This document shows, piece after piece, positions 1 to 8,022 of a DNA stretch of 37,234 nucleotides. The position numbers and the translations under genes are program-made. The DNA lies in NCBI GenBank assembly GCA_026461395.1, contig JAPJNA010000008.1, positions 1-37,234 on the forward strand. The letters are read 5' to 3'. Position 1 is the stretch's first letter. Each line of letters starts with the position of its first letter. This DNA is from Chthoniobacterales bacterium (GTDB taxonomy: Bacteria; Verrucomicrobiota; Verrucomicrobiia; Chthoniobacterales; UBA6821). Under the pieces are notes generated by a model. That model was not told the DNA's origin. It worked only from the letters and a program-made list of their open reading frames with translations, and ran no database searches.

Positions 1-708
1 ATTCCGTCCCCCTCCAAAACCACTTCCCAAGCCTCCAAGTAAGAAGCCCGTCGCAGCAGCGGAACCGAGGCCCATTCCACCGCCTGAGCCCGGACCGCCA
101 TCGCGGCGGTTCCGACCAACAATAATCAGCACAATCATCACCAGCAGGAAGAACCCTAGCGGAGAAAAAAGAAAGTCCTTGAGCGTCGTGGGCTTCCCAT
201 TGGCACGACTGCTCCCCTTGTACTCCCCCTTTGTTGCCTGCATCACCGCCGTGATCCCTGAGGCGAGACCGGCACTATAGTTCCCGGCGCGAAAAGCAGG
301 AGCCATCGTCTCGCGGATGATCCTGCTACAGAGAGCATCGGGCATGGCCCCCTCCATCCCGTAACCCGGCTGAATCCGAATCTTATGGTCCTGGATAAAG
401 ACGAGTATCAGAACCCCATTGGAGGTCTTTTTCTGGCCGATCTTCCAGGCAGTGTAGAGCTGCTGGGAATAATCCTCAAGGGAAGCTCCCTCAGGTAGCT
501 TCGGATAAACCACAGCCGCGATCTGGTTCGAGGTCTGCTTCTCGAATGCTGCAAGCCGCTGATTAAGCTGCGCAATAAGTCCGGGCGTGATTACCCCGGC
601 CTCATCCGTCACATACTGCGTCGGCGCCGGAGGAAGCGCCTCAGCCGACACCTTTCCTAATCCGATCCCAATCAGGAGCAGCAGACCAAGGAGAAGGTTT
701 CTCAGCAT
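1..708 (-). CDS. TPM-domain (YgcG/TPM_phosphatase-like) membrane protein, C-terminus cut by window edge
   Basis: Read from the start codon at 708, the protein begins with a hydrophobic signal sequence (MLRNLLLGLLLLIGIG) and a processing region, then a TPM domain. Visible TPM features are the YVTDEAGVITP opening, the TSNGVLILVFIQD strand and the PGYGMEGAMPD segment. A single membrane segment follows (LGFFLLVMIVLIIV), then a glycine-rich tail typical of the YgcG family. The frame is still open at base 1, so the last residues are missing. The start lies 10 nt downstream of the lemA stop, so the two are almost certainly one operon; TPM/LemA neighbours are a well-known pairing. TPM domains are envelope-associated and some have phosphatase activity, but the role here is not known. 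Confidence 0.85.
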   Translation of the reverse strand, partial: MLRNLLLGLLLLIGIGLGKVSAEALPPAPTQYVTDEAGVITPGLIAQLNQRLAAFEKQTSNQIAAVVYPKLPEGASLEDYSQQLYTAWKIGQKKTSNGVLILVFIQDHKIRIQPGYGMEGAMPDALCSRIIRETMAPAFRAGNYSAGLASGITAVMQATKGEYKGSSRANGKPTTLKDFLFSPLGFFLLVMIVLIIVGRNRRDGGPGSGGGMGLGSAAATGFLLGGLGSGFGGGRN

Positions 709-718
709 GAGGATTAAA

Positions 719-1336
719 TTACTTTGCCGGTGTCGGAGCAGCGCCAAAATCGAATTTCACTGCAGGAGTAGTCTCGGCGCCGGCGGTTGCCTGGAAGTAG
801 GGCTTCTGCTGGAAGCCGAGCATTCCGGCAAAGATAACCGTCGGGAATGTGCGAATCTTCGTGTTATAGGCCTGCACGGCGGCATTGAAGCGACCGCGTT
901 CGACCGAGATGCGGTTCTCCGTTCCCTCAAGCTGGGACTGTAAGTCGCGGAAGTTGGCCGTAGCTTTCAGATCGGGATAATTCTCCGCCACCACAAGCAG
1001 GCGTGAGAGGGCAGATCCGAGCTGACCCTGCGCCTGCTGGAACTGTGCCAACTGGGCCGGATCGGTGGGTGCCTGGTTCTGGTTGATCTGGACTTTACCG
1101 ACAGAGGCGCGCGCCTCGGTGACCTGAACAATCGTCGACTTCTCGAAGTTGGCGGCACCCTGCACGGTCTGAACCAGATTCGGAATCAGGTCGGCGCGGC
1201 GCTGGTAGACATTCTGAACTTGGGCCCACGAGGCATCGACAGCCTGCGAATTGCCGACAAGTCCATTGTACGTGCTCACGGCACTTAGAATCAAGAGGGC
1301 AAGGACACCGAGGATGATGAGTAATGTTTTATTCAT
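719..1336 (-). CDS. lemA: LemA family protein
   Basis: The 205-residue protein has one N-terminal membrane anchor (about residues 4-22) followed by the hallmark LemA segment: YNGLVGNSQAVDASWAQVQN, then YQRRADLIPNLVQTVQG and FEKSTIVQVTEAR. The remainder is predicted helical, matching the family's helical bundle exposed outside the inner membrane. Length is normal for the family (about 180-205). The gene is followed after 10 nt by the TPM-domain gene, and it lies about 100 nt downstream of leuA on the same strand. LemA's biochemical role is unknown. The C-terminal extension after the helical region is Ala/Thr/Pro-rich and ends FGAAPTPAK. Confidence 0.95.
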   Translation of the reverse strand: MNKTLLIILGVLALLILSAVSTYNGLVGNSQAVDASWAQVQNVYQRRADLIPNLVQTVQGAANFEKSTIVQVTEARASVGKVQINQNQAPTDPAQLAQFQQAQGQLGSALSRLLVVAENYPDLKATANFRDLQSQLEGTENRISVERGRFNAAVQAYNTKIRTFPTVIFAGMLGFQQKPYFQATAGAETTPAVKFDFGAAPTPAK

Positions 1337-1439
1337 GGGATTTTAGGAGATGGGTAATAAGGATTTGGTGATGGGGTTTGGGTGATGGGGCTGTGGTGTG
1401 ACTAAAATTATTCAGGTTTCAAGTTTCAGACTTCATGTT

Positions 1440-2993
1440 TCAAACTCTTGGCATGTCAACGCCAGGCGCGCTCTCCTGCATGACGAGCACTCGGTTGATC
1501 GCGTTCACATAGGCACGAGCGGAAGCCTCGATCACATCGGTGGAGGCTCCCTTGCCGGTGATGAGTCGTCCATCCCCAAAATCGACTTTCAGTGTGACCT
1601 CACCAAGGGCGTCCTGGCCTTCGGTGACCGCCTCGACAAGATAGACCGCGAGGTGTCCGGTCTTTTTAACGATTCGATCAATCGCCTTCATGGCCGCATC
1701 GACAGCACCGTTACCAGGGCTTGTTTCCTCAAGGATCTCTCCACCATGACGCAGTCTCACCGTAGCAGTCGGGACCGTGCTTCCGCCGCAGACTACATAA
1801 AGTGATTCGAGAGCATAGGTACCTGTCTCACCGGCGACAGCATCACCAGCAAGGGCCACCAGATCATCGTCATAAACGAACTTCTTCTTATCCCCAAGCT
1901 CCTTGAAGCGCGTGAAGATCGGCACGATCTCGGCCTCCGTGAGCGTCAGTCCCAGTTGTTCGAGACGGGCCACCATGGCGTGGCGGCCACTGTGCTTCGT
2001 CAGAGGCAGATCAGTTCCTCCCCAACCTACATCACGAGGATCCATGATCTCGTAGGTTTCGCGCATCTTCAGGATGCCGTCCTGATGGATTCCGGATCCG
2101 TGGGCAAAGGCATTCTCACCGATGATCGCCTTGCTACGGGCTACCTGCAGGCCGCTCAGTCGGCTGATAAGACGGGAGGTCTTGAGGATCTCCTTGGTGG
2201 CAATGCCCGTGGAAAGACCGGCGAAGATATCAGGACGGGTCTTGATCGCCATGACAACTTCCTCGAGGGCTGCATTGCCGGCGCGCTCGCCGATGCCGTT
2301 AAAGGTTCCCTCGACCTGACGCGCTCCGGCTTGGACCGCTGCCAGAGAGTTGGCCACCGCCATGCCGAGATCATCGTGGCAATGGACACTGATGACTGCT
2401 TTCCCAATGTCACGGACATGCTTGCGCAAATAGGTGATCAGATCGGCGTATTGACCCGGCATAGCATAGCCGACCGTATCGGGAATGTTCACCGTCGTCG
2501 CTCCGGACTCGATAGCAGCCTGAACAACCTCAGCCAGAAACTCGGGTTCGGTGCGCGAGGCATCCTCGGGTGAGAACTCCACATCGGAGACCATTGATTT
2601 GGCCTGAGTCACCCCCTCGACAGCCAAGCGGATAATTTCCTCATTGGCCTTCTTGAGCTTGTGCTCGCGATGGATCTTGGAGGTGGCAAGGAAGACATGG
2701 ATGCGGGCGCGATCACCTGCGGGAAGAAGGGCGCGGCCAGCTGCCTCGATATCCTTCGGAACACAGCGTGCAAGTCCGGCAATCACGGGGCCCTGGATCT
2801 CACCCGCAATCATCTTCACAGCCTCGAAGTCGCCGTCGCTGATGATGGGGAAACCCGCCTCGATGATGTCTACCTGCAGGCGCGCAAGCTGGCGCGCGAT
2901 CTCCAGCTTCTCGCGAAGGTTCATGGAGGCGCCAGGGCACTGCTCGCCATCGCGGAGTGTCGTGTCGAAAATGAGGACTCGATCGTTGTTCAT
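1440..2993 (-). CDS. leuA: 2-isopropylmalate synthase
   Basis: This is the first committed enzyme of leucine biosynthesis (acetyl-CoA + 2-oxoisovalerate to 2-isopropylmalate), cytosolic. The 517-residue length matches bacterial LeuA type 1. The DTTLRDGEQCPG motif sits at residues 10-21. The HCHDD metal-binding motif is at 204-208, and the GERAGNAALEE segment near 235-245 carries another metal ligand. The C-terminal regulatory domain (about 390-510) is present, so leucine feedback inhibition is expected. The start at 2993 is favoured because DTTLRD falls at the usual distance from it. No other leu genes are adjacent. Upstream lie a leader ORF rich in Leu codons and a hairpin (see 3041-3106 and 2997-3020), which suggests attenuation in addition to feedback control. 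Confidence 0.97.
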   Translation of the reverse strand: MNNDRVLIFDTTLRDGEQCPGASMNLREKLEIARQLARLQVDIIEAGFPIISDGDFEAVKMIAGEIQGPVIAGLARCVPKDIEAAGRALLPAGDRARIHVFLATSKIHREHKLKKANEEIIRLAVEGVTQAKSMVSDVEFSPEDASRTEPEFLAEVVQAAIESGATTVNIPDTVGYAMPGQYADLITYLRKHVRDIGKAVISVHCHDDLGMAVANSLAAVQAGARQVEGTFNGIGERAGNAALEEVVMAIKTRPDIFAGLSTGIATKEILKTSRLISRLSGLQVARSKAIIGENAFAHGSGIHQDGILKMRETYEIMDPRDVGWGGTDLPLTKHSGRHAMVARLEQLGLTLTEAEIVPIFTRFKELGDKKKFVYDDDLVALAGDAVAGETGTYALESLYVVCGGSTVPTATVRLRHGGEILEETSPGNGAVDAAMKAIDRIVKKTGHLAVYLVEAVTEGQDALGEVTLKVDFGDGRLITGKGASTDVIEASARAYVNAINRVLVMQESAPGVDMPRV

Positions 2994-2996
2994 GTG

Positions 2997-3020
2997 AAAA
3001 GGATCCGAAACGACCGGATC
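2997..3020 (-). promoter_or_regulatory. hairpin between leader ORF and leuA, possible attenuator
   Basis: On the minus-strand transcript, GAUCCG (3020-3015) pairs perfectly with CGGAUC (3007-3002) across the loop GUCGUUU, followed by CUUUU and then the leuA AUG at 2993. A competing stem CGGCC/GGUCG can form just upstream using the loop bases. The U tract is short (4), so the hairpin may act as a weak terminator or instead mask the leuA ribosome-binding region. Confidence 0.45.
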
Positions 3021-3040
3021 TCAGGCCGCTCCGTAAAAAA

Positions 3041-3106
3041 TTAGAGAGCAAGAAGAAGCAGAGCGCCAGCGCGGACTGCGCAAAGGATGGGGGGCACCCT
3101 ATTCAT
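3041..3106 (-). CDS. leuA leader peptide (Leu-rich, 21 codons)
   Basis: An ORF of 21 codons starts at ATG 3106 and stops with TAA at 3043-3041. Its end reads AGALLLLAL: four consecutive Leu codons (CTG CTT CTT CTT), Ala, then a final CTC Leu codon before the stop. The stop is followed by six T residues and, before leuA, by a hairpin. The layout parallels the enteric leuL leader, which also has four consecutive Leu codons ahead of leuA. A promoter-like TTGCAA-17-CATTAT ends 5 nt before the ATG, so the transcript may be nearly leaderless. No Shine-Dalgarno sequence is visible. This is seen in sequence; the regulatory role is an inference. Confidence 0.6.
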   Translation of the reverse strand: MNRVPPILCAVRAGALLLLAL

Positions 3107-3111
3107 GGTTG

Positions 3112-3140
3112 ATAATGGCACACTGAAGATGCCTTTGCAA
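3112..3140 (-). promoter_or_regulatory. likely promoter of the leuA leader
   Basis: TTGCAA (3140-3135) and CATTAT (3117-3112) are separated by exactly 17 bp; each matches its consensus box at 4 of 6 positions. The expected transcription start falls at or within a few bases of the leader ATG (3106). It lies between the pqiB stop (3152) and the leader ORF, where a separate leuA promoter would be expected. Confidence 0.5.
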
Positions 3141-3151
3141 ATCGTCGCTGA

Positions 3152-4741
3152 TCATCTGGCAAGAGGGATGTCGGGCATCCATTGAAGCCAATCCTTCTTG
3201 GGAGAGCTAAAGAGAGTGTAGACATGGCCGGGTTGCACCGGATCACCCATAGCCACACCCTCGGGAGTTGCAAAATCGATGCAGGTCAGAGCGCTCGACT
3301 CGAGTGCCGGCGCACGCACATTGAGAGAAATCAGACCACCGGAAATATTCACTCCGCTGGAATCCCAGAACCGGGAGTGCACATGGAGCAAGGGAGCATA
3401 CTGATTATCAATCGTGAGCGTCAGACTGATGTTTTGACCATCTGGGGAGAGGGCTTTTTTGATGACTCTTCCAACGGTTATCCCCCTGTAGCGGACTTCC
3501 GAACCCACGCCGATCTTCGTGGAGGGAGAGTTCAATACAACCCTGAATCCGGGATCTCCCGGCTGGATCAGGGCCGCCTGCTCCTGTGTTACTCCTTTGA
3601 AACGATCCACAGCAGGGCCCTTTGCCCCGGGGATACAGTCAATGTAGATGCCGCTCACGAGAGTTTCTAAGCCGGATACTTTCTGAAGTGAGATGACAGG
3701 GCGAGTCACGGAGAAGACCGATCCTTTACTCCTGAGGGTTTCGTATCCCGGCACCAATCTTGCGGTCACCAGGGCCTTACCATTAGCGGGTTTAACTTTC
3801 TCCACGATTCCAACGGGGACACCCAAGTAGCGCAACTGAGTTTCACCCGGCAGAATTCCTTGGGCGTTGTTAAATTCCAAAACGATTGGCTCCGAGTTGG
3901 CACGAGCTGCCGTCGCATTGTCATAAAGCTGAAACTCAGCTCCCTTGCTGACCCGATCCCCCATATCTCCGAAAAAGTCAAAATTGATCGCTCCAAAGAG
4001 CAGTGTCTTTAATCCTGAAAAATCGATTTTCAAAACACCCGACCCTATTTTCACACTTGTTGGCGACGTGATCCAGAATCTCGCGTTACCCCGAAGGAGA
4101 TCCTCGTACTGTTCATCGATTAGGACGTCGAGATAGGGCTGATTGTGTTCGTCTAAAGCCTTTGTCCTGACGACACCCACAACAACCCCGCGAAAGTAGA
4201 CCTGTGAACCTGCATCTAAATAAGGAGCTATCGCCCCCCGTAGCCTGATCAGGTCATGAATCTTGTTTAGCGAAACGACCGGGGCATTTTCGGACCCGGT
4301 GAAGTGTGCGGAAAATGCACCAGTGCCCATCGATGCCTGGATGGAATTCCCGTTGATGAGAGAGTCAATCCCGGAAGCACCGCTCAGGCTGATCACCGGT
4401 TGATCGATCCAGAAAGTAGATCCTTCGCGCGCGATTCCTCTAGCGGATTTTTTTAACCGTACATGAACCGAAACCTTTTCCAGTTTTGCATCTAGTTCCA
4501 CCTTGTCCACGATGCCGGCCGCCACCCCACGGTAAAGCAACTCCGTCTTGTCTGCCCTGATCCCGGGAGTATTCAAAAAATCAATCACGATCTCGGGCCC
4601 ACGGCTCAGCCAGTCGTGAGCAAACATGTATCCTGCGGCCGAGGCGGCCATGACGGGAAAAAGCCAGACCCAAGAGATCTGCAAGCGCTTCTTCGGCACG
4701 ACGATCCCATGGTCCTGCAGAGGGTTTGATGGAGTGCTCAT
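3152..4741 (-). CDS. pqiB: PqiB-like MCE-domain intermembrane transport protein
   Basis: The 529-residue protein has one N-terminal membrane anchor (about 22-42) followed by repeated MCE modules. The diagnostic strand-turn motif appears four times: LLYRGVAAGIV (68-78), VYFRGVVVGVV (181-191), LRYLGVPVGIV (303-313) and VRYRGITVGRV (416-426), spaced 113-122 residues apart. E. coli PqiB has three MCE domains and YebT seven, so four visible repeats is intermediate. Such proteins form stacked hexameric rings that bridge the periplasm and move lipids between membranes. It follows the two PqiA-type genes by 18 nt on the same strand, giving a pqiA(split)-pqiB order. No PqiC-like outer-membrane lipoprotein gene follows; leuA is next. 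Confidence 0.92.
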   Translation of the reverse strand: MSTPSNPLQDHGIVVPKKRLQISWVWLFPVMAASAAGYMFAHDWLSRGPEIVIDFLNTPGIRADKTELLYRGVAAGIVDKVELDAKLEKVSVHVRLKKSARGIAREGSTFWIDQPVISLSGASGIDSLINGNSIQASMGTGAFSAHFTGSENAPVVSLNKIHDLIRLRGAIAPYLDAGSQVYFRGVVVGVVRTKALDEHNQPYLDVLIDEQYEDLLRGNARFWITSPTSVKIGSGVLKIDFSGLKTLLFGAINFDFFGDMGDRVSKGAEFQLYDNATAARANSEPIVLEFNNAQGILPGETQLRYLGVPVGIVEKVKPANGKALVTARLVPGYETLRSKGSVFSVTRPVISLQKVSGLETLVSGIYIDCIPGAKGPAVDRFKGVTQEQAALIQPGDPGFRVVLNSPSTKIGVGSEVRYRGITVGRVIKKALSPDGQNISLTLTIDNQYAPLLHVHSRFWDSSGVNISGGLISLNVRAPALESSALTCIDFATPEGVAMGDPVQPGHVYTLFSSPKKDWLQWMPDIPLAR

Positions 4742-4759
4742 GGGTTCAATGGTTTCAGG

Positions 4760-5251
4760 CTACACATCCTCCCAGATCAGGCGGGGTTTGTAAATTTCAG
4801 CGGCGACAAGACTGCATAGAAGCACGATAGCAAAAACAATGCATCCCGGTTCTGCTCGAACCGAGGCAAGTGCCCCCAACTGGCCCACAGCGGCAAGGAC
4901 TGCGAGAAGGAAGATGTCGACCATCGACCAGCTTCCAATCATGTGAACAATCTTGAAAACTTTGCTCCTTTCACGCCTCAGGGATGGTGAACCATGCAGG
5001 AAGAGAACCCAGGCCAAGGCCGCCAGTTTCGCAAATGGCAGAACAAAACTGGCCAGAAAAACTACCCCGGCAATCAAGGGTAAGCCAGAGTCGTAGAGTT
5101 CAAGAACCCCTCCCATAACGGTCAAGGGATCCACCTTACCGACAAGGGACATCGTCATCACCGGCATCATGTTGGAGGGAATATAAAGGATCAACCCCGT
5201 CACGACGAGTGCTCGGGAGAGATTCACGCGCGATCGGTCTGACAGGCTCAT
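4760..5251 (-). CDS. PqiA-domain membrane protein, C-terminal-half type
   Basis: This 163-residue protein corresponds to one PqiA domain with about four membrane segments. Family motifs visible are LILYIPSNMMPVMTM near residues 20-35 and IGSWSMVDIFLLAVLAAVG near 105-125. It lacks the cysteine zinc ribbon seen in the upstream partner. Its start overlaps the stop of the upstream gene by 4 nt (5248-5251), indicating translational coupling. In E. coli a single PqiA polypeptide carries two such domains; here the two halves are separate genes. It is expected to act in the inner membrane with PqiB in lipid transport or envelope stress tolerance. Confidence 0.88.
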   Translation of the reverse strand: MSLSDRSRVNLSRALVVTGLILYIPSNMMPVMTMSLVGKVDPLTVMGGVLELYDSGLPLIAGVVFLASFVLPFAKLAALAWVLFLHGSPSLRRERSKVFKIVHMIGSWSMVDIFLLAVLAAVGQLGALASVRAEPGCIVFAIVLLCSLVAAEIYKPRLIWEDV

Positions 5252-5904
5252 TCTTTCTTCATTACTCCCATTTTCTTCAATTGCTCTACGGCCATTTGCC
5301 TATTCGAGATTTGCTCGCAAAGGATCGACATGACCGCCACTCCAAGAACGTATCGTGCCCCCGGTTGCCAAGCCACACTTCCAAGCATCTCCAGCTTAAC
5401 CACCGCCACCACCGTGGCGATTGAGTAAACCGGGATCAGATTCCAGGGCCTCACAGCAAGGGCGATGGTACTGACCAACTTTAACCCCGGGGGCCGCATG
5501 TTCAGGGCGATGGCAAAACCAAGATAAAAAGCACACGAAAGAAAAACAGCGGGGGCAATGATTCCGCAAAAACAGACCAGAAGGCCGATTAAGAAATATC
5601 CCTGACGGCATAATTCGATAATACCGGTGATCATGTAGTCGGACTGCGATCTGCCGACGACATCGAATGTGAGAATCGGTGTCGTATTGGCAAGCAGAAG
5701 GAGAATAAGGCCGGTGAGTGAAAGAGCAAAAGGAGGCTGCAATGACCGCTTTGCGATGTGAATCATCACAGTTGTATCACACCGACTGCAGATAAGTTCC
5801 TGGCCCGGAAGAAGTTCTTTCTCAAGGCAGGGAGCCTCGCAATAGGGGCAGGCGACCCACCTTCCTTCAGCTTCCAGGGACTGACTGGCTAGAGCCTCGT
5901 TCAA
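5248..5904 (-). CDS. pqiA: PqiA-domain membrane protein with zinc ribbon, N-terminal-half type
   Basis: The 218-residue protein begins with a cysteine-rich ribbon (Cys19, Cys22, Cys26, Cys39, Cys42; CPYC...CSRC) followed by a PqiA membrane domain of about four helices. Typical motifs are LLANTTPILTF (about 70-80) and RPWNLIPVYSIATVVA near 150. It overlaps rpiB upstream and the second PqiA-type gene downstream by 4 nt each. It is the N-terminal half of what is a single protein in enterobacteria. Expected role: inner-membrane partner of the MCE protein encoded downstream. Confidence 0.88.
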   Translation of the reverse strand: MNEALASQSLEAEGRWVACPYCEAPCLEKELLPGQELICSRCDTTVMIHIAKRSLQPPFALSLTGLILLLLANTTPILTFDVVGRSQSDYMITGIIELCRQGYFLIGLLVCFCGIIAPAVFLSCAFYLGFAIALNMRPPGLKLVSTIALAVRPWNLIPVYSIATVVAVVKLEMLGSVAWQPGARYVLGVAVMSILCEQISNRQMAVEQLKKMGVMKKE

Positions 5905-6353
5905 ACTTTTCGCGAATCAAGGAGGGCAACCTTGCCAAGACGACGCAGATGGCGCGACTCCTGGCTGTACTCGGCATTAAGGAAGGTCTCCACAAGATCC
6001 CAGGCAACGCAGGGTCCAACTGTACGACCACCCATGCAGAGGATGTTCATATGATCGTCTTCGACTCCCTGCTTCGCGGAGAAATGGTCATGGATCAGGC
6101 AGGCATGAACTCCCTCGATCTTATTGGCACAGACGGAAGCTCCAACACCGCTGCCGCAGATCGCAATACCGCGCTCCACCTCTCCGGCAACGACCGCATG
6201 GGCCAGAGGAACAACGTAGTCGGGATAGTCATCGTCATGGCTAAGCTGATGGGCCCCGAAGTCTACAACCTCATGACCGGCAGCCTTAAGCTGGGCTACC
6301 AACTCTTCCTTGAGTTCGAAGCCACCGTGATCTGTTGCAAGTCCTACGCGCAT
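5901..6353 (-). CDS. rpiB: ribose-5-phosphate isomerase B
   Basis: The 150-residue protein matches the RpiB/LacAB family over its full length. Visible are ATDHGG (6-11), the phosphate- and sugar-binding loop ICGSGVGASVCANKIEGVHA (65-84) with the catalytic cysteine at 66, and the HDHFSAKQGVEDDHMNILCMGGR segment with its conserved Asn. It interconverts ribose-5-phosphate and ribulose-5-phosphate in the cytosol. The stop overlaps the start of the pqiA-type gene by 4 nt, so it is co-transcribed with the envelope genes although functionally unrelated. The start at 6353 gives the normal N-terminus (MRVGLATDHGG). Confidence 0.96.
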   Translation of the reverse strand: MRVGLATDHGGFELKEELVAQLKAAGHEVVDFGAHQLSHDDDYPDYVVPLAHAVVAGEVERGIAICGSGVGASVCANKIEGVHACLIHDHFSAKQGVEDDHMNILCMGGRTVGPCVAWDLVETFLNAEYSQESRHLRRLGKVALLDSRKV

Positions 6354-6402
6354 GAGAAAACTTTAGTTTCCCCGAGCCCCAAAGCAAGGGGGAAGCCATG
6401 GA

Positions 6403-8022
6403 TTAGATAGGACTGAGACGCGGCGCGGCGGCAGGTTCCACTCCACGGATGTATTTGGGTGTCCACCAGACGAAGGCGTAGCGCATGGCAAAAAGGCCCA
6501 CCAAAATCCCGACCAGACGGTCCCTGATCACGGTGAACTCGGTGGTGGCATGCGGGTCCTGGGCGATGAGCATCACCACGGCAACACCCATCTGCACGCC
6601 GATGTAGGAATATTTCACCCGCCCCATGCAGACCCAGGCGCTGATCCCGGTTCCGAGAGCCATGATGAGCAGGACTCCCATGAGATTGTCCATGTGGGGG
6701 ATCAGGAACATGGCAAGGAATCCCATCAGCCCTCCGATCGAGGCCCCAATGATGCGAAGCCGCTGCTTGAAGACCTGCGAATCGACATTGTTCATGGCCG
6801 AGACGGCGCAGGTGATCATGCAGGTATGAATGCCGCTCCAGTCGGTCATGCTGGCAAACATGTAGCAGGCCATCGTCGCGGCGGTAGCCCTGGTGGCAAA
6901 CTCCGCATCACTGAAATCTTTCCTTTCAGCCAGGGCGGGCTCCGTGGGCATTTTTTTTGATGGAACTCCGCGCCCCTCTCCCTTGGAATCGAGGTAGGCC
7001 TCGGCATCCATCAACTCCTTCATGGCTTCGGCCAGTCGTGCATTACCGAAGGAATAGGCGTTGGGAATTTCACCATCCGCATTTTGCGCGCGATACCACT
7101 CCTCCCCTTGCAAAAGACGCTTCCTGAGCCGATCCAGGTGCCTTGAAACGTGATGCCAATCAGCCCGGTCGGAGGCACTGGGTGGAACGGAGAGATCCCC
7201 CTCGAAAGCAACCCGGTCGATCTCACCGAGTACCGCGACGATCCAGGTGCAATTTTCCCTCTGTAGAGGGGTCAGGCCTCCGAACTTCTGGAGCATTTTG
7301 GCCTGATCCAAAGCAACACCCGTGTTCACCCCGAGTTCGAGCGGTGAGAGTTGTCCCACGGCTCTTTTCAGGCAATGGATCTCGATGCGGTCCAAGCCCC
7401 TCCGTACTTCTGACCTGAGCAGATCCAGAGCGCTGGGTGCGCCGAAAAAATACTCGACCAGGAACGATCCCATGATGGCTAGTCCTATGGCACACCAGAG
7501 CCATCCCAGTTGGCTGATGAGATAATTGGGATTGGGATCCTGATCGAAGCTGAAACAGAAGACCGCCGCGAAGATGATCGGCAGCATGAAGATGACGTTC
7601 ACCTTCGGGAGCCTGCTCATGAAATAAAAGTTGATCCAGAACATGACTCCCCAGAGGAGAACCCTGAGCCAGTTGATATTCCACGAGAGGTAGGCGATCC
7701 CGAAAATCCAGAGGGACGAAAAGATCAGGGCAACAATCGCAAGGATGGCAACATAACGGGTCGTCATTTTGTTCCTCTGGAGAAAGACGAAGACCATGAG
7801 GACGCCCAGATCCGCCATGGGATTCCGGAATGTCAGGACAACGATCCAAATGAGAAGGCAGGCGCTGACCATTCTCATCGTCCCACCTAACCGATCAGGC
7901 ATCGGCCTCAGCTCCTCCAGGAGCTGGCGGAGGAATTTCAAGACATCGACGCCCCCTATTCCCACCATGCCACCCACATTCTTGAGGGGCACACTTCCGG
8001 AGGATGATCCCATGGGACTCAA
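6403..8022 (-). CDS. FUSC/MdtO-like inner-membrane efflux protein
   Basis: The 539-residue protein shows two blocks of membrane helices, about residues 50-185 and 385-520, separated by a soluble helical region. This is the layout of the FUSC (fusaric acid resistance) family and of MdtO/AaeB. The order YtcA, HlyD-type adaptor, FUSC protein matches the enterobacterial ytcA-mdtN-mdtO group. Its start overlaps the stop of the adaptor gene by 4 nt (8019-8022). It is shorter than E. coli MdtO (about 680). The likely role is export of aromatic or toxic small molecules with the adaptor and the TolC-like channel; the substrate cannot be told from sequence. Confidence 0.88.
   Translation of the reverse strand: MSPMGSSSGSVPLKNVGGMVGIGGVDVLKFLRQLLEELRPMPDRLGGTMRMVSACLLIWIVVLTFRNPMADLGVLMVFVFLQRNKMTTRYVAILAIVALIFSSLWIFGIAYLSWNINWLRVLLWGVMFWINFYFMSRLPKVNVIFMLPIIFAAVFCFSFDQDPNPNYLISQLGWLWCAIGLAIMGSFLVEYFFGAPSALDLLRSEVRRGLDRIEIHCLKRAVGQLSPLELGVNTGVALDQAKMLQKFGGLTPLQRENCTWIVAVLGEIDRVAFEGDLSVPPSASDRADWHHVSRHLDRLRKRLLQGEEWYRAQNADGEIPNAYSFGNARLAEAMKELMDAEAYLDSKGEGRGVPSKKMPTEPALAERKDFSDAEFATRATAATMACYMFASMTDWSGIHTCMITCAVSAMNNVDSQVFKQRLRIIGASIGGLMGFLAMFLIPHMDNLMGVLLIMALGTGISAWVCMGRVKYSYIGVQMGVAVVMLIAQDPHATTEFTVIRDRLVGILVGLFAMRYAFVWWTPKYIRGVEPAAAPRLSPI

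Noticed and set aside
2800-3051. 83-codon minus-strand ORF across the leuA start
   Set aside because: It overlaps the well-supported leuA N-terminus in another frame and has no recognisable domain; the leader ORF at 3041-3106 is in a different frame.
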